Assembly (NCBI RefSeq): GCF_900113735.1
Contig: NZ_FOQM01000008.1
Span: forward strand, 62,001 to 126,000
Direction of reading: 5' to 3'
From: Bradyrhizobium sp. Gha
GTDB taxonomy: Bacteria > Pseudomonadota > Alphaproteobacteria > Rhizobiales > Xanthobacteraceae
Length of the DNA: 64,000 nt
Shown one piece after another: positions 42,861 through 51,803 of the stretch. The translations under genes were made by a program, and so were the position numbers. The notes beneath the pieces were generated by a model. It was not told where the DNA came from. It ran no database searches and was given only the letters and a program-made list of their open reading frames with translations. Each line of letters begins with the position of its first letter. Position 1 is the stretch's first letter.

Positions 42861-44078
42861 ATGATGTCGCTCGATAGCATCACGCTCTATTTGGTCGCCA
42901 CGATGATCGCCGCGTTGCTCGGCGCCATGATGGTGTTTTTCGGCAAACAGGAGAACAGCCCAGCGCTGAAATGGTGGGGCACCGCCTATCTGCTCGGCGC
43001 GGCGTCCGTGGCGCTGTGGACGGCGACCGGCGACAAGCTCGGCCCGCATCTCCATCTCGCGCTGAACGCCGTCGGGTTCGTCGCCTGCGGCATGGTGTGG
43101 AATGCGGCACGCGTCTTCCACGGCCGCAAGCCGAACTGGCCCGGTCTCGTGCTCGGCGCGCTCGCCTGGGTCGCGGCCGTGACGTTGCTCGATCCCGCTG
43201 CATCGATGCTGCGCATGATGATCGGTGCCGGCATCGTCTCGGTCTATGCGGCGCTGACCGCGAGCGAGCTCTGGGTCGAACGGCGCAAGAGCCTGCAACG
43301 GCGCTGGCCGGCTTTCGTCGTGCCGGTGATGCACGGCTGCGTGCTGATGCTGCCGATCCTGCTCGGCAGCTTGCTGCGCCCGAACGACGTGGGTTTCTCC
43401 GGCAGCATCTGGGTCACCGTGTTCGCGGTCGAGCTCGTGCTCTATGCCGTCGGCACCGTGTTCGTGATCTTCATGCTGGTGTCCGAGCGCACCGTCACCG
43501 CGCACCGCACCGCCGCGTCGACCGATCCGCTGACCGGCATGCTCAACCGTCGCGGCTTCTCGGAAGCCTGTGGGCGCGTGATCGAGCGCGAGGCCAAGGG
43601 CGGCCGCCCGGTGACGGTGATGATCTTCGACATCGACCATTTCAAGTCGATCAATGACCGCTTCGGGCATCCCGCCGGCGACGAGATGCTGAAGCTGTTC
43701 TCGACCATCGTCGTCAACAATTTGCGCATCTCGGACCTGTCGGGCCGCATCGGCGGCGAGGAGTTCGCCGCGCTGCTGCCCTGCGCGCTGGAGGAAGGCG
43801 TCTTGGTCGCCGAGCGCGTGCGCGAGGCGTTCGAGACATCGGGCATCGTGGTCGACGAGGGCGCGGTCGATACCACCGTCAGCATTGGTGTCGCGGGCGG
43901 TCCCGCCGGCACCGAGCTCGAGGTGCTGCTGGCTTCGGCCGACACCGCGCTCTACCAGGCCAAGCGCGGCGGCCGTAACCGCGTCGAGGCGGCTGAGGAG
44001 CTGCCGCTGTCGCTGGAAAACTGGCGCCGCCAGAGCGCGGCCCGGACCGCTGTTCCAAAGATGCAGCCGGCGGCCTGA
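42861..44078 (+). CDS. Diguanylate cyclase (GGDEF) with N-terminal membrane sensor
   Basis: This 405-residue protein has six or so hydrophobic spans in residues 1-210 (for example TLYLVATMIAALLGAMMVFF and WVTVFAVELVLYAVGTVFVI). A GGDEF domain follows, with TDPLTGMLNRRGF, FDIDHFKSINDRFGHPAGDE and the active-site loop RISDLSGRIGGEEF. GGEEF is a fully active variant, and the RxxD five residues before it is an intact I-site for product inhibition. It makes c-di-GMP from GTP at the inner membrane. The start was set at ATG 42861 after GGGGG; the frame is open upstream to 42771. Confidence 0.9.
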   Translation: MMSLDSITLYLVATMIAALLGAMMVFFGKQENSPALKWWGTAYLLGAASVALWTATGDKLGPHLHLALNAVGFVACGMVWNAARVFHGRKPNWPGLVLGALAWVAAVTLLDPAASMLRMMIGAGIVSVYAALTASELWVERRKSLQRRWPAFVVPVMHGCVLMLPILLGSLLRPNDVGFSGSIWVTVFAVELVLYAVGTVFVIFMLVSERTVTAHRTAASTDPLTGMLNRRGFSEACGRVIEREAKGGRPVTVMIFDIDHFKSINDRFGHPAGDEMLKLFSTIVVNNLRISDLSGRIGGEEFAALLPCALEEGVLVAERVREAFETSGIVVDEGAVDTTVSIGVAGGPAGTELEVLLASADTALYQAKRGGRNRVEAAEELPLSLENWRRQSAARTAVPKMQPAA

Positions 44079-44136
44079 CGTGGTTGGGGCTTGCGGGTAA
44101 TCCTCTGTTTACCGTTCGGTTCCTACCATTGCGGTC

Positions 44137-44373
44137 ATGGAATCGATCCGTCGACAGAACCCGCAAGCTGCCCTGATGTCGCTCGAAGCCGCCGCAAGCT
44201 CGGCACGCGGCGGCTTTGCCTGTCTGTTCTCGACCGCGGACGAATACGAGAGCGCGTTGATCGCCGAACGGCGCGCCCAGGGGCGCTACGCGCAGACCCG
44301 CGGCCACTGGCCGATCGCGCTGTTCCTTGGTTGTGCGCTTGTCGTTGCCGGAACCGTGCTGCTGTTCGCCTGA
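44137..44373 (+). CDS. Small single-span membrane protein, hypothetical
   Basis: This 78-residue protein has a soluble N-terminal part (LEAAASSARGGFACLFSTADEYES) and one C-terminal transmembrane helix (HWPIALFLGCALVVAGTVLLF). No family was recognised. It lies 58 bases after the diguanylate cyclase gene in the same direction, and a strong terminator follows, so the two may form one transcript. Confidence 0.55.
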   Translation: MESIRRQNPQAALMSLEAAASSARGGFACLFSTADEYESALIAERRAQGRYAQTRGHWPIALFLGCALVVAGTVLLFA

Positions 44374-44398
44374 GAGCGACGCATTTTCGGCCGGGCAG

Positions 44399-44420
44399 GG
44401 CGCCATTTCGGCGCCTTTTT
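44399..44420 (+). terminator. Intrinsic terminator
   Basis: GGCGCC (44399-44404) pairs with GGCGCC (44410-44415) around an ATTTC loop, followed by five Ts. It ends the diguanylate cyclase/small membrane protein unit. Confidence 0.85.
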
Positions 44421-44473
44421 CTTTGGTCCTGGGTGCGTTAGACACCCGTCACCAAACAACGGGGTGGAAACCA

Positions 44474-44770
44474 ATGATCACCGAGATCGCGCAAATCGAC
44501 GTCAAGCCGGGCAGCGAGAAGGATTTTGAGGCCGCTGTCGCCAAGGCCAAGGCCGCCTTTGGCCGCTCCAAGGGTTTTCAGGGTTTCGAGCTGCACAAGT
44601 CGATCGAGAAGCCGCAGCGCTACCGGCTGATGGTGAAGTGGGCGACGCTGGAGAACCATACTGTCGACTTCCGCGGCTCCGAGAATTTCACCGAATGGCG
44701 CGGCCTCGTCGGCCAGTATTTCGCTTCACCTCCTGATGTCGAGCACACCGAGACCGTGCTGACGACCTGA
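44474..44770 (+). CDS. Antibiotic biosynthesis monooxygenase (ABM) domain protein
   Basis: This 98-residue dimeric alpha/beta-barrel protein begins MITEIAQIDVKPGSEKDFEAA and contains GFQGFELHKSIEKPQRYRLMV and NFTEWRGLVGQYFASPP, the ABM/YgiN pattern. Members oxidise quinols or small aromatics or bind heme-like ligands; the substrate here is not known. A GGGGTGG stretch precedes the ATG. It is followed by a short palindromic repeat and the convergent AI-2E permease gene. Confidence 0.8.
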   Translation: MITEIAQIDVKPGSEKDFEAAVAKAKAAFGRSKGFQGFELHKSIEKPQRYRLMVKWATLENHTVDFRGSENFTEWRGLVGQYFASPPDVEHTETVLTT

Positions 44771-44787
44771 GGCGATTTATTTTGGCA

Positions 44788-44832
44788 GCATGATCTTTTC
44801 AGAAAAACGCTGCACACTTTTCCGGATCATGC
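44788..44832. repeat. Rhizobiales short palindromic repeat (GCATGATC...GATCATGC)
   Basis: GCATGATC (44788-44795) and GATCATGC (44825-44832) bracket a T/C-rich then GCACACTTTTCCG segment. I recall this 45-base element as widespread in Rhizobiales intergenic regions. It lies between two convergent genes. Confidence 0.65.
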
Positions 44833-44833
44833 T

Positions 44834-45970
44834 CTACGCCGCCTCTGCAAGGGGTGGCGCCTCATACGTCTTGAAATGGTCGATTATGACCTTGGCGATG
44901 GCGACCAGTGGCAGCGCCAGCGCGAGGCCCCAGATTCCGAAGACCACGCCGAGCAGGATCTGGAACGCGAACAGCGTGGCGGGCGGGATGTCCAGCGCCT
45001 GGCGCTGGAGGATCGGCGTCAGGACGTAGCTCTCCATCGTGTGCACGCCGAGGAACAGGATCAACGCCGACAGCGCGGGGATCCAACCCGAGGCGAGGCT
45101 CGCCAGCACCACCACGAGCCCCGCGATGATGGCGCCGACGGTCGGGACGAAGGCGAGCAGGCCGGCCTGAATTCCCAGGATGAACGAGCCGGGGATGCCG
45201 ATGACGGCAAGCCCGATCCAGGTCACCGCGCCGACTGCGAGCATCACGATGATCTGCGCGATCAGCCAGCGCTCCAGCGTCTCACCGATGTGGTCGATGA
45301 TCAGGGTCGCGCGCATGCGGTGCCTGGCCGGGGCGAGAAACAGCAGGCCGTCGTGATAGACGCCGGGCTGCGCGGCGAAGGCCAGCCCCAGAAACAGCAC
45401 GATGAAGATGTTTCCCACACCGTGGATGGTGCCGAGCAGCAGCTTGAAAGTCTGGCTCACGATCGCTCCTCCGCTGGAGGCCAGCGCGCCGGCGCCGGAT
45501 AACGGGCCGCGCGAGGGCGCTGCCGGCGAAGGTGTCGAGTCCGGCGTACTGGCCGCGGTGTCAGATCCACCGTTGCCGAACTCGAAGAAGCTGGTGTCGA
45601 TGCCGTGGTTGTCCAGGAAGGACTTCGCATTGCCGATCTGCGACTTGATGGTGTTGCTCAGCAGCGAGGCCTGCTCGGCGATGGTTGCACCGCCGAGATA
45701 GGCGACACCGGACAGCATGGCGGCAAGCGCGACGCAGACGATCGCGAGCCGCACGGCATGCGGCAGCCGGACACGGCGGCCGAGCGCGTTGGTGAGTGCA
45801 TTGAGCCCGACGCCGAGCAGCATGCCGGCGAAAATCAGCAGCAGGGTGGCGGCAAAATACCAGGTGAAGAGCAGCGCCGCGGTGAACAGCACCACGGCGA
45901 TGCCGCCGACGGCAATGGCCCAGGCGAGATCAAAGCGGGTTTTGGCCTGTTCATCTCTGGAGACGGTCAC
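44834..45970 (-). CDS. AI-2E family transporter (PerM-like permease)
   Basis: This 378-residue inner-membrane protein has eight hydrophobic spans and the DUF20/AI-2E family layout: paired N-terminal spans (FTAALLFTWYFAATLLLIFAG), a periplasmic helical region with a Ser/Pro-rich insert, then IVMLAVGAVTWIGLAVIGIPG, LLAFVPTVGAIIAGLVVVL and a final LGVHTMESYVLTPILQRQA signature. The substrate is not established. The start is GTG 45970, preceded by AGAGGA; the frame extends to 46177 through non-family sequence. It is divergent from the C26 peptidase gene. Confidence 0.85.
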   Translation of the reverse strand: MTVSRDEQAKTRFDLAWAIAVGGIAVVLFTAALLFTWYFAATLLLIFAGMLLGVGLNALTNALGRRVRLPHAVRLAIVCVALAAMLSGVAYLGGATIAEQASLLSNTIKSQIGNAKSFLDNHGIDTSFFEFGNGGSDTAASTPDSTPSPAAPSRGPLSGAGALASSGGAIVSQTFKLLLGTIHGVGNIFIVLFLGLAFAAQPGVYHDGLLFLAPARHRMRATLIIDHIGETLERWLIAQIIVMLAVGAVTWIGLAVIGIPGSFILGIQAGLLAFVPTVGAIIAGLVVVLASLASGWIPALSALILFLGVHTMESYVLTPILQRQALDIPPATLFAFQILLGVVFGIWGLALALPLVAIAKVIIDHFKTYEAPPLAEAA

Positions 45971-46217
45971 ATCATGTCCTCTGCGAAGCGCGCGGAAAGC
46001 ACTCTTTCGTGAAATCTGAGCCGTGATCAAGCCGGGACCGTGCACCCGGCATGAGTCGTCCTCGGCCAAAAGCCGACGCCGCGGCCCGACGGGGGGGCCG
46101 GGACAGGCGCATTTGCGCGAAAATAGCATTGCCGTCCCGTGATCCGCTCTGTTGAATTTGTTCCATCCGGGGGGCATGTTTGGAGAATCTTCTTCGGCGG
46201 GGAGGTCGGAACGGGAG

Positions 46218-46991
46218 ATGAGAAAACCGGTCGTCGGCGTGATCGGGAATGCCCATCGCGTTGAAAATCGATTTCAGGTCCAGATGGTCGGCGAGCGCAA
46301 TTTGCGCGCCGTGGCCGAGGTCTCCGGCGGCTTGCCGGTGATGTTCGCGGGCTCCCCTGACATCACCGATATCGCGGCACTGCTTGATACCGTCGACGGC
46401 ATCGTGCTGACCGGCGCCCGCGCCAACGTCCATCCGACCCGGTTCAACATGGACCCCTGCGAGAAGCACGAGCCCTACGACATTCACCGCGACGAGGTCG
46501 CGCTGGCGCTCTCGGTCGCCTGCGTCTCGCGCGGTATCCCGTTGTTTGGCATCTGCCGCGGCCTGCAGGAGATGAACGTCGCTTTCGGCGGCTCGCTGCA
46601 TCCCGAGATCCGCGAGCTTCCCGGCCGCATGAACCACCGCATGCCCCGACTCGAGAATGGCGAGATCCATCCCGATCCGACCGTGGTGTTCGCCGACCGT
46701 CACGACGTCGACCTGACGCCGGGCGGCGCCTTCGCAAAGCTGCTCGGTTGCGAGAAGATCCGGGTCAATTCGCTGCACGGGCAGGGCATCCTCGATCCCG
46801 GCAAGCGCGTGTTGATCGAAGGCGTCGCCGAGGACGGCACCATCGAAGCCATCCGCATCGCGGAAGCCTCGACCTTCGCGCTCGGCGTGCAATGGCACGC
46901 CGAATACGATCCCCAGCGCAATCCCGTCAATCGCAAGCTGTTCGAGGCCTTTGGCGAAGCGATGGTGGCGAAGCAGAGGGCTGCGGCGTAG
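46218..46991 (+). CDS. Gamma-glutamyl-gamma-aminobutyrate hydrolase family (peptidase C26)
   Basis: This 257-residue class-I glutamine-amidotransferase-like hydrolase has ARANVHPTRF, the nucleophile elbow FGICRGLQEMNVAFGGSL (Cys) and the His in LGVQWHAEYDP. PuuD-type enzymes release GABA from gamma-glutamyl-GABA in putrescine catabolism. Without other puu genes nearby the substrate is unproven. Start ATG 46218 (MRKPVVGVIGN) follows GGGAG; in-frame ATGs at 46152 and 46176 would add a non-family extension. Confidence 0.85.
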   Translation: MRKPVVGVIGNAHRVENRFQVQMVGERNLRAVAEVSGGLPVMFAGSPDITDIAALLDTVDGIVLTGARANVHPTRFNMDPCEKHEPYDIHRDEVALALSVACVSRGIPLFGICRGLQEMNVAFGGSLHPEIRELPGRMNHRMPRLENGEIHPDPTVVFADRHDVDLTPGGAFAKLLGCEKIRVNSLHGQGILDPGKRVLIEGVAEDGTIEAIRIAEASTFALGVQWHAEYDPQRNPVNRKLFEAFGEAMVAKQRAAA

Positions 46992-47227
46992 GCCGAGCGT
47001 TCGGCGGGAACCCTCGGGCGCGCTCTCGGCGCATCGTCATTGCGAGCGCAGCGCCGCAATCCAGACTTTCTCCGCGGCGGCAATCTAGATGGCTTCGATG
47101 GCATATCGCGGGCGACGTAAACCAATCAGCAAGATTCAACGCGCACCGGTTTTTGCGATTCCGATTCGTTCTTTGAGAACGAAGTGGAGTCAGATGCAGA
47201 ACGAAAGTTGATGGCTTAGAATTGTCC

Positions 47228-47253
47228 GTAGGGCGGATTAGCCGAAGGCGTAA
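47228..47253 (+). repeat. REP sequence, left copy flanking a RAYT gene
   Basis: This 26-base element, containing GGCGGATTAGCCGAAGGCG, is the exact reverse complement of 47835-47860. The two frame the RAYT gene with opposite orientation. The preceding 46992-47227 holds half-palindromes of other classes but no gene. Confidence 0.85.
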
Positions 47254-47279
47254 CCTGCCGTCTCGGGTGGGCGCTCCCG

Positions 47280-47813
47280 ATGCCAAACTACCGACGTGCA
47301 TCTGTTCCGGGTGGTTGCTGGTTCTTCACCGTCAACCTGCTTGACCGCCGGCAGAGGCTGCTTGTCGACCACATCGTGGCCTTACGCAGGGCCGTAGCGG
47401 CTACACGCCAGGACTACCCTTTCACGATCAATGCCTTCGTCGTTCTTCCGGACCATCTTCATGCCATCTGGACGCTTCCAGGCGACGACTCTGACTTTTC
47501 CGTGCGGTGGAGACTGATCAAGACGCGCTTTGCCAAAACCTTGCCGAAGACGGAGCCGTTGAGCGTCGTGCAGATTGCAGGGAAACAGCGCGGTGTTTGG
47601 CAGAACCGGTTCTGGGAGCACCTCATTCGTGATGAGGCCGACTACGCACGCCATGTTGAGTATTGCTACATCAACCCCGTGAAGCACGGACATGTCACGC
47701 GCGTGCTGGATTGGCCGCATTCGTCATTTCATCGAGATGTGCGGGCGGGATTGTTCCCTGAGGATTGGGCGGGAGATAGTGGTGCAGAGGGAGAATTTGG
47801 CGAGCGTGGGTGA
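47280..47813 (+). CDS. REP-associated tyrosine transposase (RAYT, Y1_Tnp)
   Basis: This 177-residue IS200-like single-strand DNA transposase has the family order GCWFFTVNLLDR, the HUH motif in VVLPDHLHAIW (H59 and H61), then WQNRFWEHLIRDEAD and RHVEYCYINPVKHG, whose Y128 is the likely nucleophile. RAYTs process and spread REP palindromes and are domesticated, usually one copy per locus. Perfectly inverted REP copies lie 26 bases upstream of the start and 21 bases downstream of the stop. All key residues are present, so it looks intact. Confidence 0.9.
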   Translation: MPNYRRASVPGGCWFFTVNLLDRRQRLLVDHIVALRRAVAATRQDYPFTINAFVVLPDHLHAIWTLPGDDSDFSVRWRLIKTRFAKTLPKTEPLSVVQIAGKQRGVWQNRFWEHLIRDEADYARHVEYCYINPVKHGHVTRVLDWPHSSFHRDVRAGLFPEDWAGDSGAEGEFGERG

Positions 47814-47834
47814 TTGGCGAGAGCGTTTGGCGGA

Positions 47835-47860
47835 TTACGCCTTCGGCTAATCCGCCCTAC
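47835..47860 (-). repeat. REP sequence, right copy flanking a RAYT gene
   Basis: This is the exact reverse complement of 47228-47253. Within it GGCGGATTA and TAATCCGCC (47829-47837 and 47849-47857, the first extending just outside) form a hairpin with a CGCCTTCGG-type loop. Confidence 0.85.
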
Positions 47861-47873
47861 GATCGCACACAAC

Positions 47874-47897
47874 AAAAGGGCGCCCCGAGGGGCGCCC
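47874..47897 (-). terminator. glnA terminator
   Basis: GGGCGCCCC (47878-47886) and GGGGCGCCC (47889-47897) form a 9-bp stem, and AAAA at 47874-47877 gives the T-run on the minus strand. It lies 28 bases after the glnA stop. Confidence 0.9.
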
Positions 47898-47924
47898 TTC
47901 GCGTGTTCTGATCGTTCGAGCCAC

Positions 47925-49334
47925 TTAGCCCGAATAATACATGTCGAACTCGACCGGGTGTGGGGTCATTTCGAAGCGGGCGACTTCGGTCATCTTCAGC
48001 TCGATGTAAGCATCGATGAAGTCATCGTCGAACACGCCGCCGGCCTTGAGGAAGCCGCGGTCCTTGTCGAGATTTTCGAGCGCCTCGCGCAAGCTGCCGC
48101 AGACGGTCGGGATCTGCTTCAGCTCTTCCTTCGGCAGATCGTAGAGGTCCTTGTCCATCGCCGGACCCGGATCGATCTTGTTCTTGATGCCGTCGAGGCC
48201 CGCCATCAGCATCGCGGCGAAGCCGAGATAGGGATTGGCGAGCGGATCGGGGAAGCGCACCTCGACGCGCTTGGCCTTCGGCGAAGCGGTGTAGGGGATG
48301 CGGCAGGAGGCCGAGCGGTTGCGCGCGGAGTAGGCGAGCAGCACGGGGGCCTCATAGCCCGGGACCAGGCGCTTGTAGGAGTTGGTCGAGGGGTTGGTGA
48401 AGGCGTTGATCGCCTTGGCATGCTTGATGATGCCGCCGATGTAATGGAGGCAGGTCTCCGACAGGTCGGCGTACTTGTTGCCGGCGAACACCGGCTTGCC
48501 GTCCTTCCAGATCGACTGGTGCACATGCATGCCCGAGCCGTTGTCCCCATAAACAGGCTTCGGCATGAAGGTGGCGGTCTTGCCGTAGATGTGCGCGACC
48601 TGATGGATGCAGTATTTGTAGATCTGCATGTGGTCGGCCATCAGCGTCAGCGTGTCGAATTTCATGCCGAGCTCGTGCTGGGCGGAAGCAACCTCGTGGT
48701 GATGCTTCTCGACCTTGACGCCCATCTTGGCCATGGCGCCGAGCATCTCGGAGCGCATGTCCTGCACCGAGTCCTGCGGCGGGACGGGGAAGTAGCCGCC
48801 CTTGGTGCGGATACGGTGGCCGAGATTGCCGCCTTCATATTCGGTGTCGGAGTTGGTCGGCAGCTCGGAGGAATCGACGCGGAAGCCGGTGTTGTAGGGG
48901 CCGGAGGAGAAACGGACGTCGTCGAACACGAAGAACTCGGCTTCGGGGCCGACGAACACGCTGTCGCCCACGCCCATCGACTTCACCATGGCCTCGGCCT
49001 TTTTGGCGATGCCGCGGGGGTCGCGGTTGTAAGGTTCGCCGGTGGTCGGCTCGAGCACGTCGCAGGTGATGACCATGGTGGTTTCGGCAAAGAACGGATC
49101 GATCGTCGCGGTCACCGGATCGGGCATCAGGCACATGTCGGACTCGTTGATCGCCTTCCAGCCGGCGATCGAGGAGCCGTCGAACATGGTTCCTTCGGCG
49201 AAAATGTCCTCGTCGATCATGCTGACGTCGAACGTCACGTGCTGCCACTTGCCGCGCGGATCGGTGAAGCGCAGGTCGACGTACTTAACGTCGTTGTCCT
49301 TGATCGATTTCAGGACGTCTTTGGCGGTCTTCAT
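47925..49334 (-). CDS. glnA: Glutamine synthetase, type I (GSI)
   Basis: This 469-residue dodecameric enzyme makes glutamine from glutamate, ammonia and ATP. Present are [28 protein letters not shown], the ATP-binding [48 protein letters not shown] and the adenylylation loop [12 protein letters not shown] (Tyr near 398). Regulation by ATase and PII is therefore likely. The length is normal for GSI-beta. It follows glnB in the same direction by 150 bases, the Bradyrhizobium glnBA arrangement. Confidence 0.97.
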   Translation of the reverse strand: MKTAKDVLKSIKDNDVKYVDLRFTDPRGKWQHVTFDVSMIDEDIFAEGTMFDGSSIAGWKAINESDMCLMPDPVTATIDPFFAETTMVITCDVLEPTTGEPYNRDPRGIAKKAEAMVKSMGVGDSVFVGPEAEFFVFDDVRFSSGPYNTGFRVDSSELPTNSDTEYEGGNLGHRIRTKGGYFPVPPQDSVQDMRSEMLGAMAKMGVKVEKHHHEVASAQHELGMKFDTLTLMADHMQIYKYCIHQVAHIYGKTATFMPKPVYGDNGSGMHVHQSIWKDGKPVFAGNKYADLSETCLHYIGGIIKHAKAINAFTNPSTNSYKRLVPGYEAPVLLAYSARNRSASCRIPYTASPKAKRVEVRFPDPLANPYLGFAAMLMAGLDGIKNKIDPGPAMDKDLYDLPKEELKQIPTVCGSLREALENLDKDRGFLKAGGVFDDDFIDAYIELKMTEVARFEMTPHPVEFDMYYSG

Positions 49335-49424
49335 GCATACCCCTTTTGGCTCTGCGGGTCGGTTTCCAGATGAGCAGATTCGTTCTCGCTTTCGGCGAGT
49401 TTGCGCAACCGCACAAACGAAATC

Positions 49425-49447
49425 AGGCCGCCGAAGCAGCCTTTTTT
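49425..49447 (+). terminator. Plus-strand terminator-like hairpin in the glnB-glnA gap
   Basis: AGGCCGC (49425-49431) pairs with GCAGCCT (49436-49442) with one mismatch around CGAA, followed by six Ts. Its T-run is on the strand opposite to glnBA, so it would stop an antisense transcript. On the minus strand it may only be a processing hairpin between glnB and glnA. Confidence 0.35.
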
Positions 49448-49484
49448 CTTTCAGAGTGTCGCAAAATTCGGGATAGCACCCGGC

Positions 49485-50202
<718 letters not shown>

Positions 50203-51702
50203 ATGGAAGTTCTGACCACCGCCGAGATGCAACGGGCTGATCAACTCAGCATCACGGCTGGCACGCCCGGCTTCAAGCTGATGCTGAGCGCCGGCCAGGC
50301 GGTCGCGGAAGCCGCCCAAGCGCTGGTCGAGGAGGGGCCGATCCTGATCGTCGCAGGGCCCGGCAACAATGGCGGTGATGGTTTTGTCGCAGCCGCCGAG
50401 CTCGCCGCGCAAGGCCGCGAGGTCTCGGTCATCCTGATGTGCGAGCGCGACCAGCTCCAGGGCGATGCGGCCTCGGCCGCGCGTGGCTGGAAGCATCCCG
50501 TGCTGCCGTTCAATCCGCAGGCGATCGGACGACCGGCGCTGATCATCGATGCGCTGTTCGGCGCGGGGCTCAACCGTTCCGTCCACGACGAGGCGCGCGC
50601 GATGATCGAGGCGATCAATGCCAATGGCGCGCCGGTGTTGGCCGTCGATCTGCCGAGCGGCATCAACGGCACCAGCGCGGCCGTGCTGGGCGCTGCTGTG
50701 AACGCTACCGAGACGGTCACCTTCTTCCGCAAGAAGCCCGCGCATCTGCTGCTGCCGGGCCGCATGCATTGCGGCCGCGTGCGCGTCGCCGACATCGGCA
50801 TCGACGCGCAGGTGCTGGATGAGATTGCGCCGAAGACATTTGAGAACGATCCGGACTTCTGGGGCGCCGCCTTTCCGGTGCCGCGCATCGACGGCCACAA
50901 ATATGCCCGCGGCCATGTGCTGGCCCTCTCGGGCGATGCGGCCGCAACCGGCGCTGCGCGATTGGCCGCCCGGGGCGCCTTGCGCGCCGGGGCGGGTCTC
51001 GTGACACTTGCGAGCCCGCGCGATGCGCTGGCCATCAATGCGAGCGCGCTCACGGCCGTAATGGTGCGTCCCGTCGACACCGTGGTCGAGTTCGGCGAGC
51101 TACTCGAGGACGTTCGCTACAACACCTGCATGATCGGCCCCGGCGCCGGGGTCGGTGAGCGCACAGCCGATATGGTTCACACCGCAATCACGGCACAGCG
51201 TAACGTCGTGCTCGATGCCGATGCGCTGACGAGCTTTGCGGCCTATCCCGAGCGGCTGTTTGAATCGATCAAGTCGTCGTCAGGGGGTCAGGTGGTGCTG
51301 ACGCCGCATGAGGGCGAGTTTCCGCGGCTGTTCTCCGATCTCAGCAACAAGACTCCGGGCCGCTCGAAGCTCAAGCGCGTGCGGGCCGCCGCTGAACGAT
51401 CCGGGGCCGTCGTGCTGTTGAAGGGCCCTGACACCACGATCGCCGCGCCCGACGGCCGCGCCACCATCGCCGCCAATGCGCCGCCCTGGCTCGCCACCGC
51501 CGGCGCCGGCGACGTGCTCGCGGGCATCATCGCAGGCCTCCTGGCGCAGGGCGTGCCGGCGTTCGAGGCCGCCAGCATCGGCGTCTGGATGCATGGCGAG
51601 GCGGCAAGCGAAGCGGGGCCGGGCCTGATCGCCGAAGATCTGACCGAGACGCTGCCCGCCGTGCACCGGCGGATCTATGGCGCGCTCGGGATCGAGTACT
51701 GA
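50203..51702 (+). CDS. nnr: Bifunctional NAD(P)H-hydrate epimerase / ADP-dependent dehydratase
   Basis: This 499-residue protein joins two domains. The N-terminal YjeF epimerase (about 1-215) has IVAGPGNNGGDGFVAA and VDLPSGINGTSA. The C-terminal ribokinase-like dehydratase (about 225-495) has HKYARGHVLALSG, MIGPGAGVGE, VVLDADALTSF, LTPHEGEFPRLF and the anion-hole motif TAGAGDVLAGIIAGLLAQG. Together they repair hydrated NADH and NADPH. The start ATG 50203 follows AGGGAAG; the frame is open upstream from 50068. It is divergent from glnB, a neighbour pair common in Rhizobiales. Confidence 0.93.
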   Translation: MEVLTTAEMQRADQLSITAGTPGFKLMLSAGQAVAEAAQALVEEGPILIVAGPGNNGGDGFVAAAELAAQGREVSVILMCERDQLQGDAASAARGWKHPVLPFNPQAIGRPALIIDALFGAGLNRSVHDEARAMIEAINANGAPVLAVDLPSGINGTSAAVLGAAVNATETVTFFRKKPAHLLLPGRMHCGRVRVADIGIDAQVLDEIAPKTFENDPDFWGAAFPVPRIDGHKYARGHVLALSGDAAATGAARLAARGALRAGAGLVTLASPRDALAINASALTAVMVRPVDTVVEFGELLEDVRYNTCMIGPGAGVGERTADMVHTAITAQRNVVLDADALTSFAAYPERLFESIKSSSGGQVVLTPHEGEFPRLFSDLSNKTPGRSKLKRVRAAAERSGAVVLLKGPDTTIAAPDGRATIAANAPPWLATAGAGDVLAGIIAGLLAQGVPAFEAASIGVWMHGEAASEAGPGLIAEDLTETLPAVHRRIYGALGIEY

Positions 51703-51803
51703 TGCTGCGGCCGCTCGCGCTCACCGACATGGGCGCGGCGGCGCAACAACGAGGAGAAGGAGCCCGACGCGCGGTACCTATGGGTGCGAACGCGCCGGTA
51801 GCC

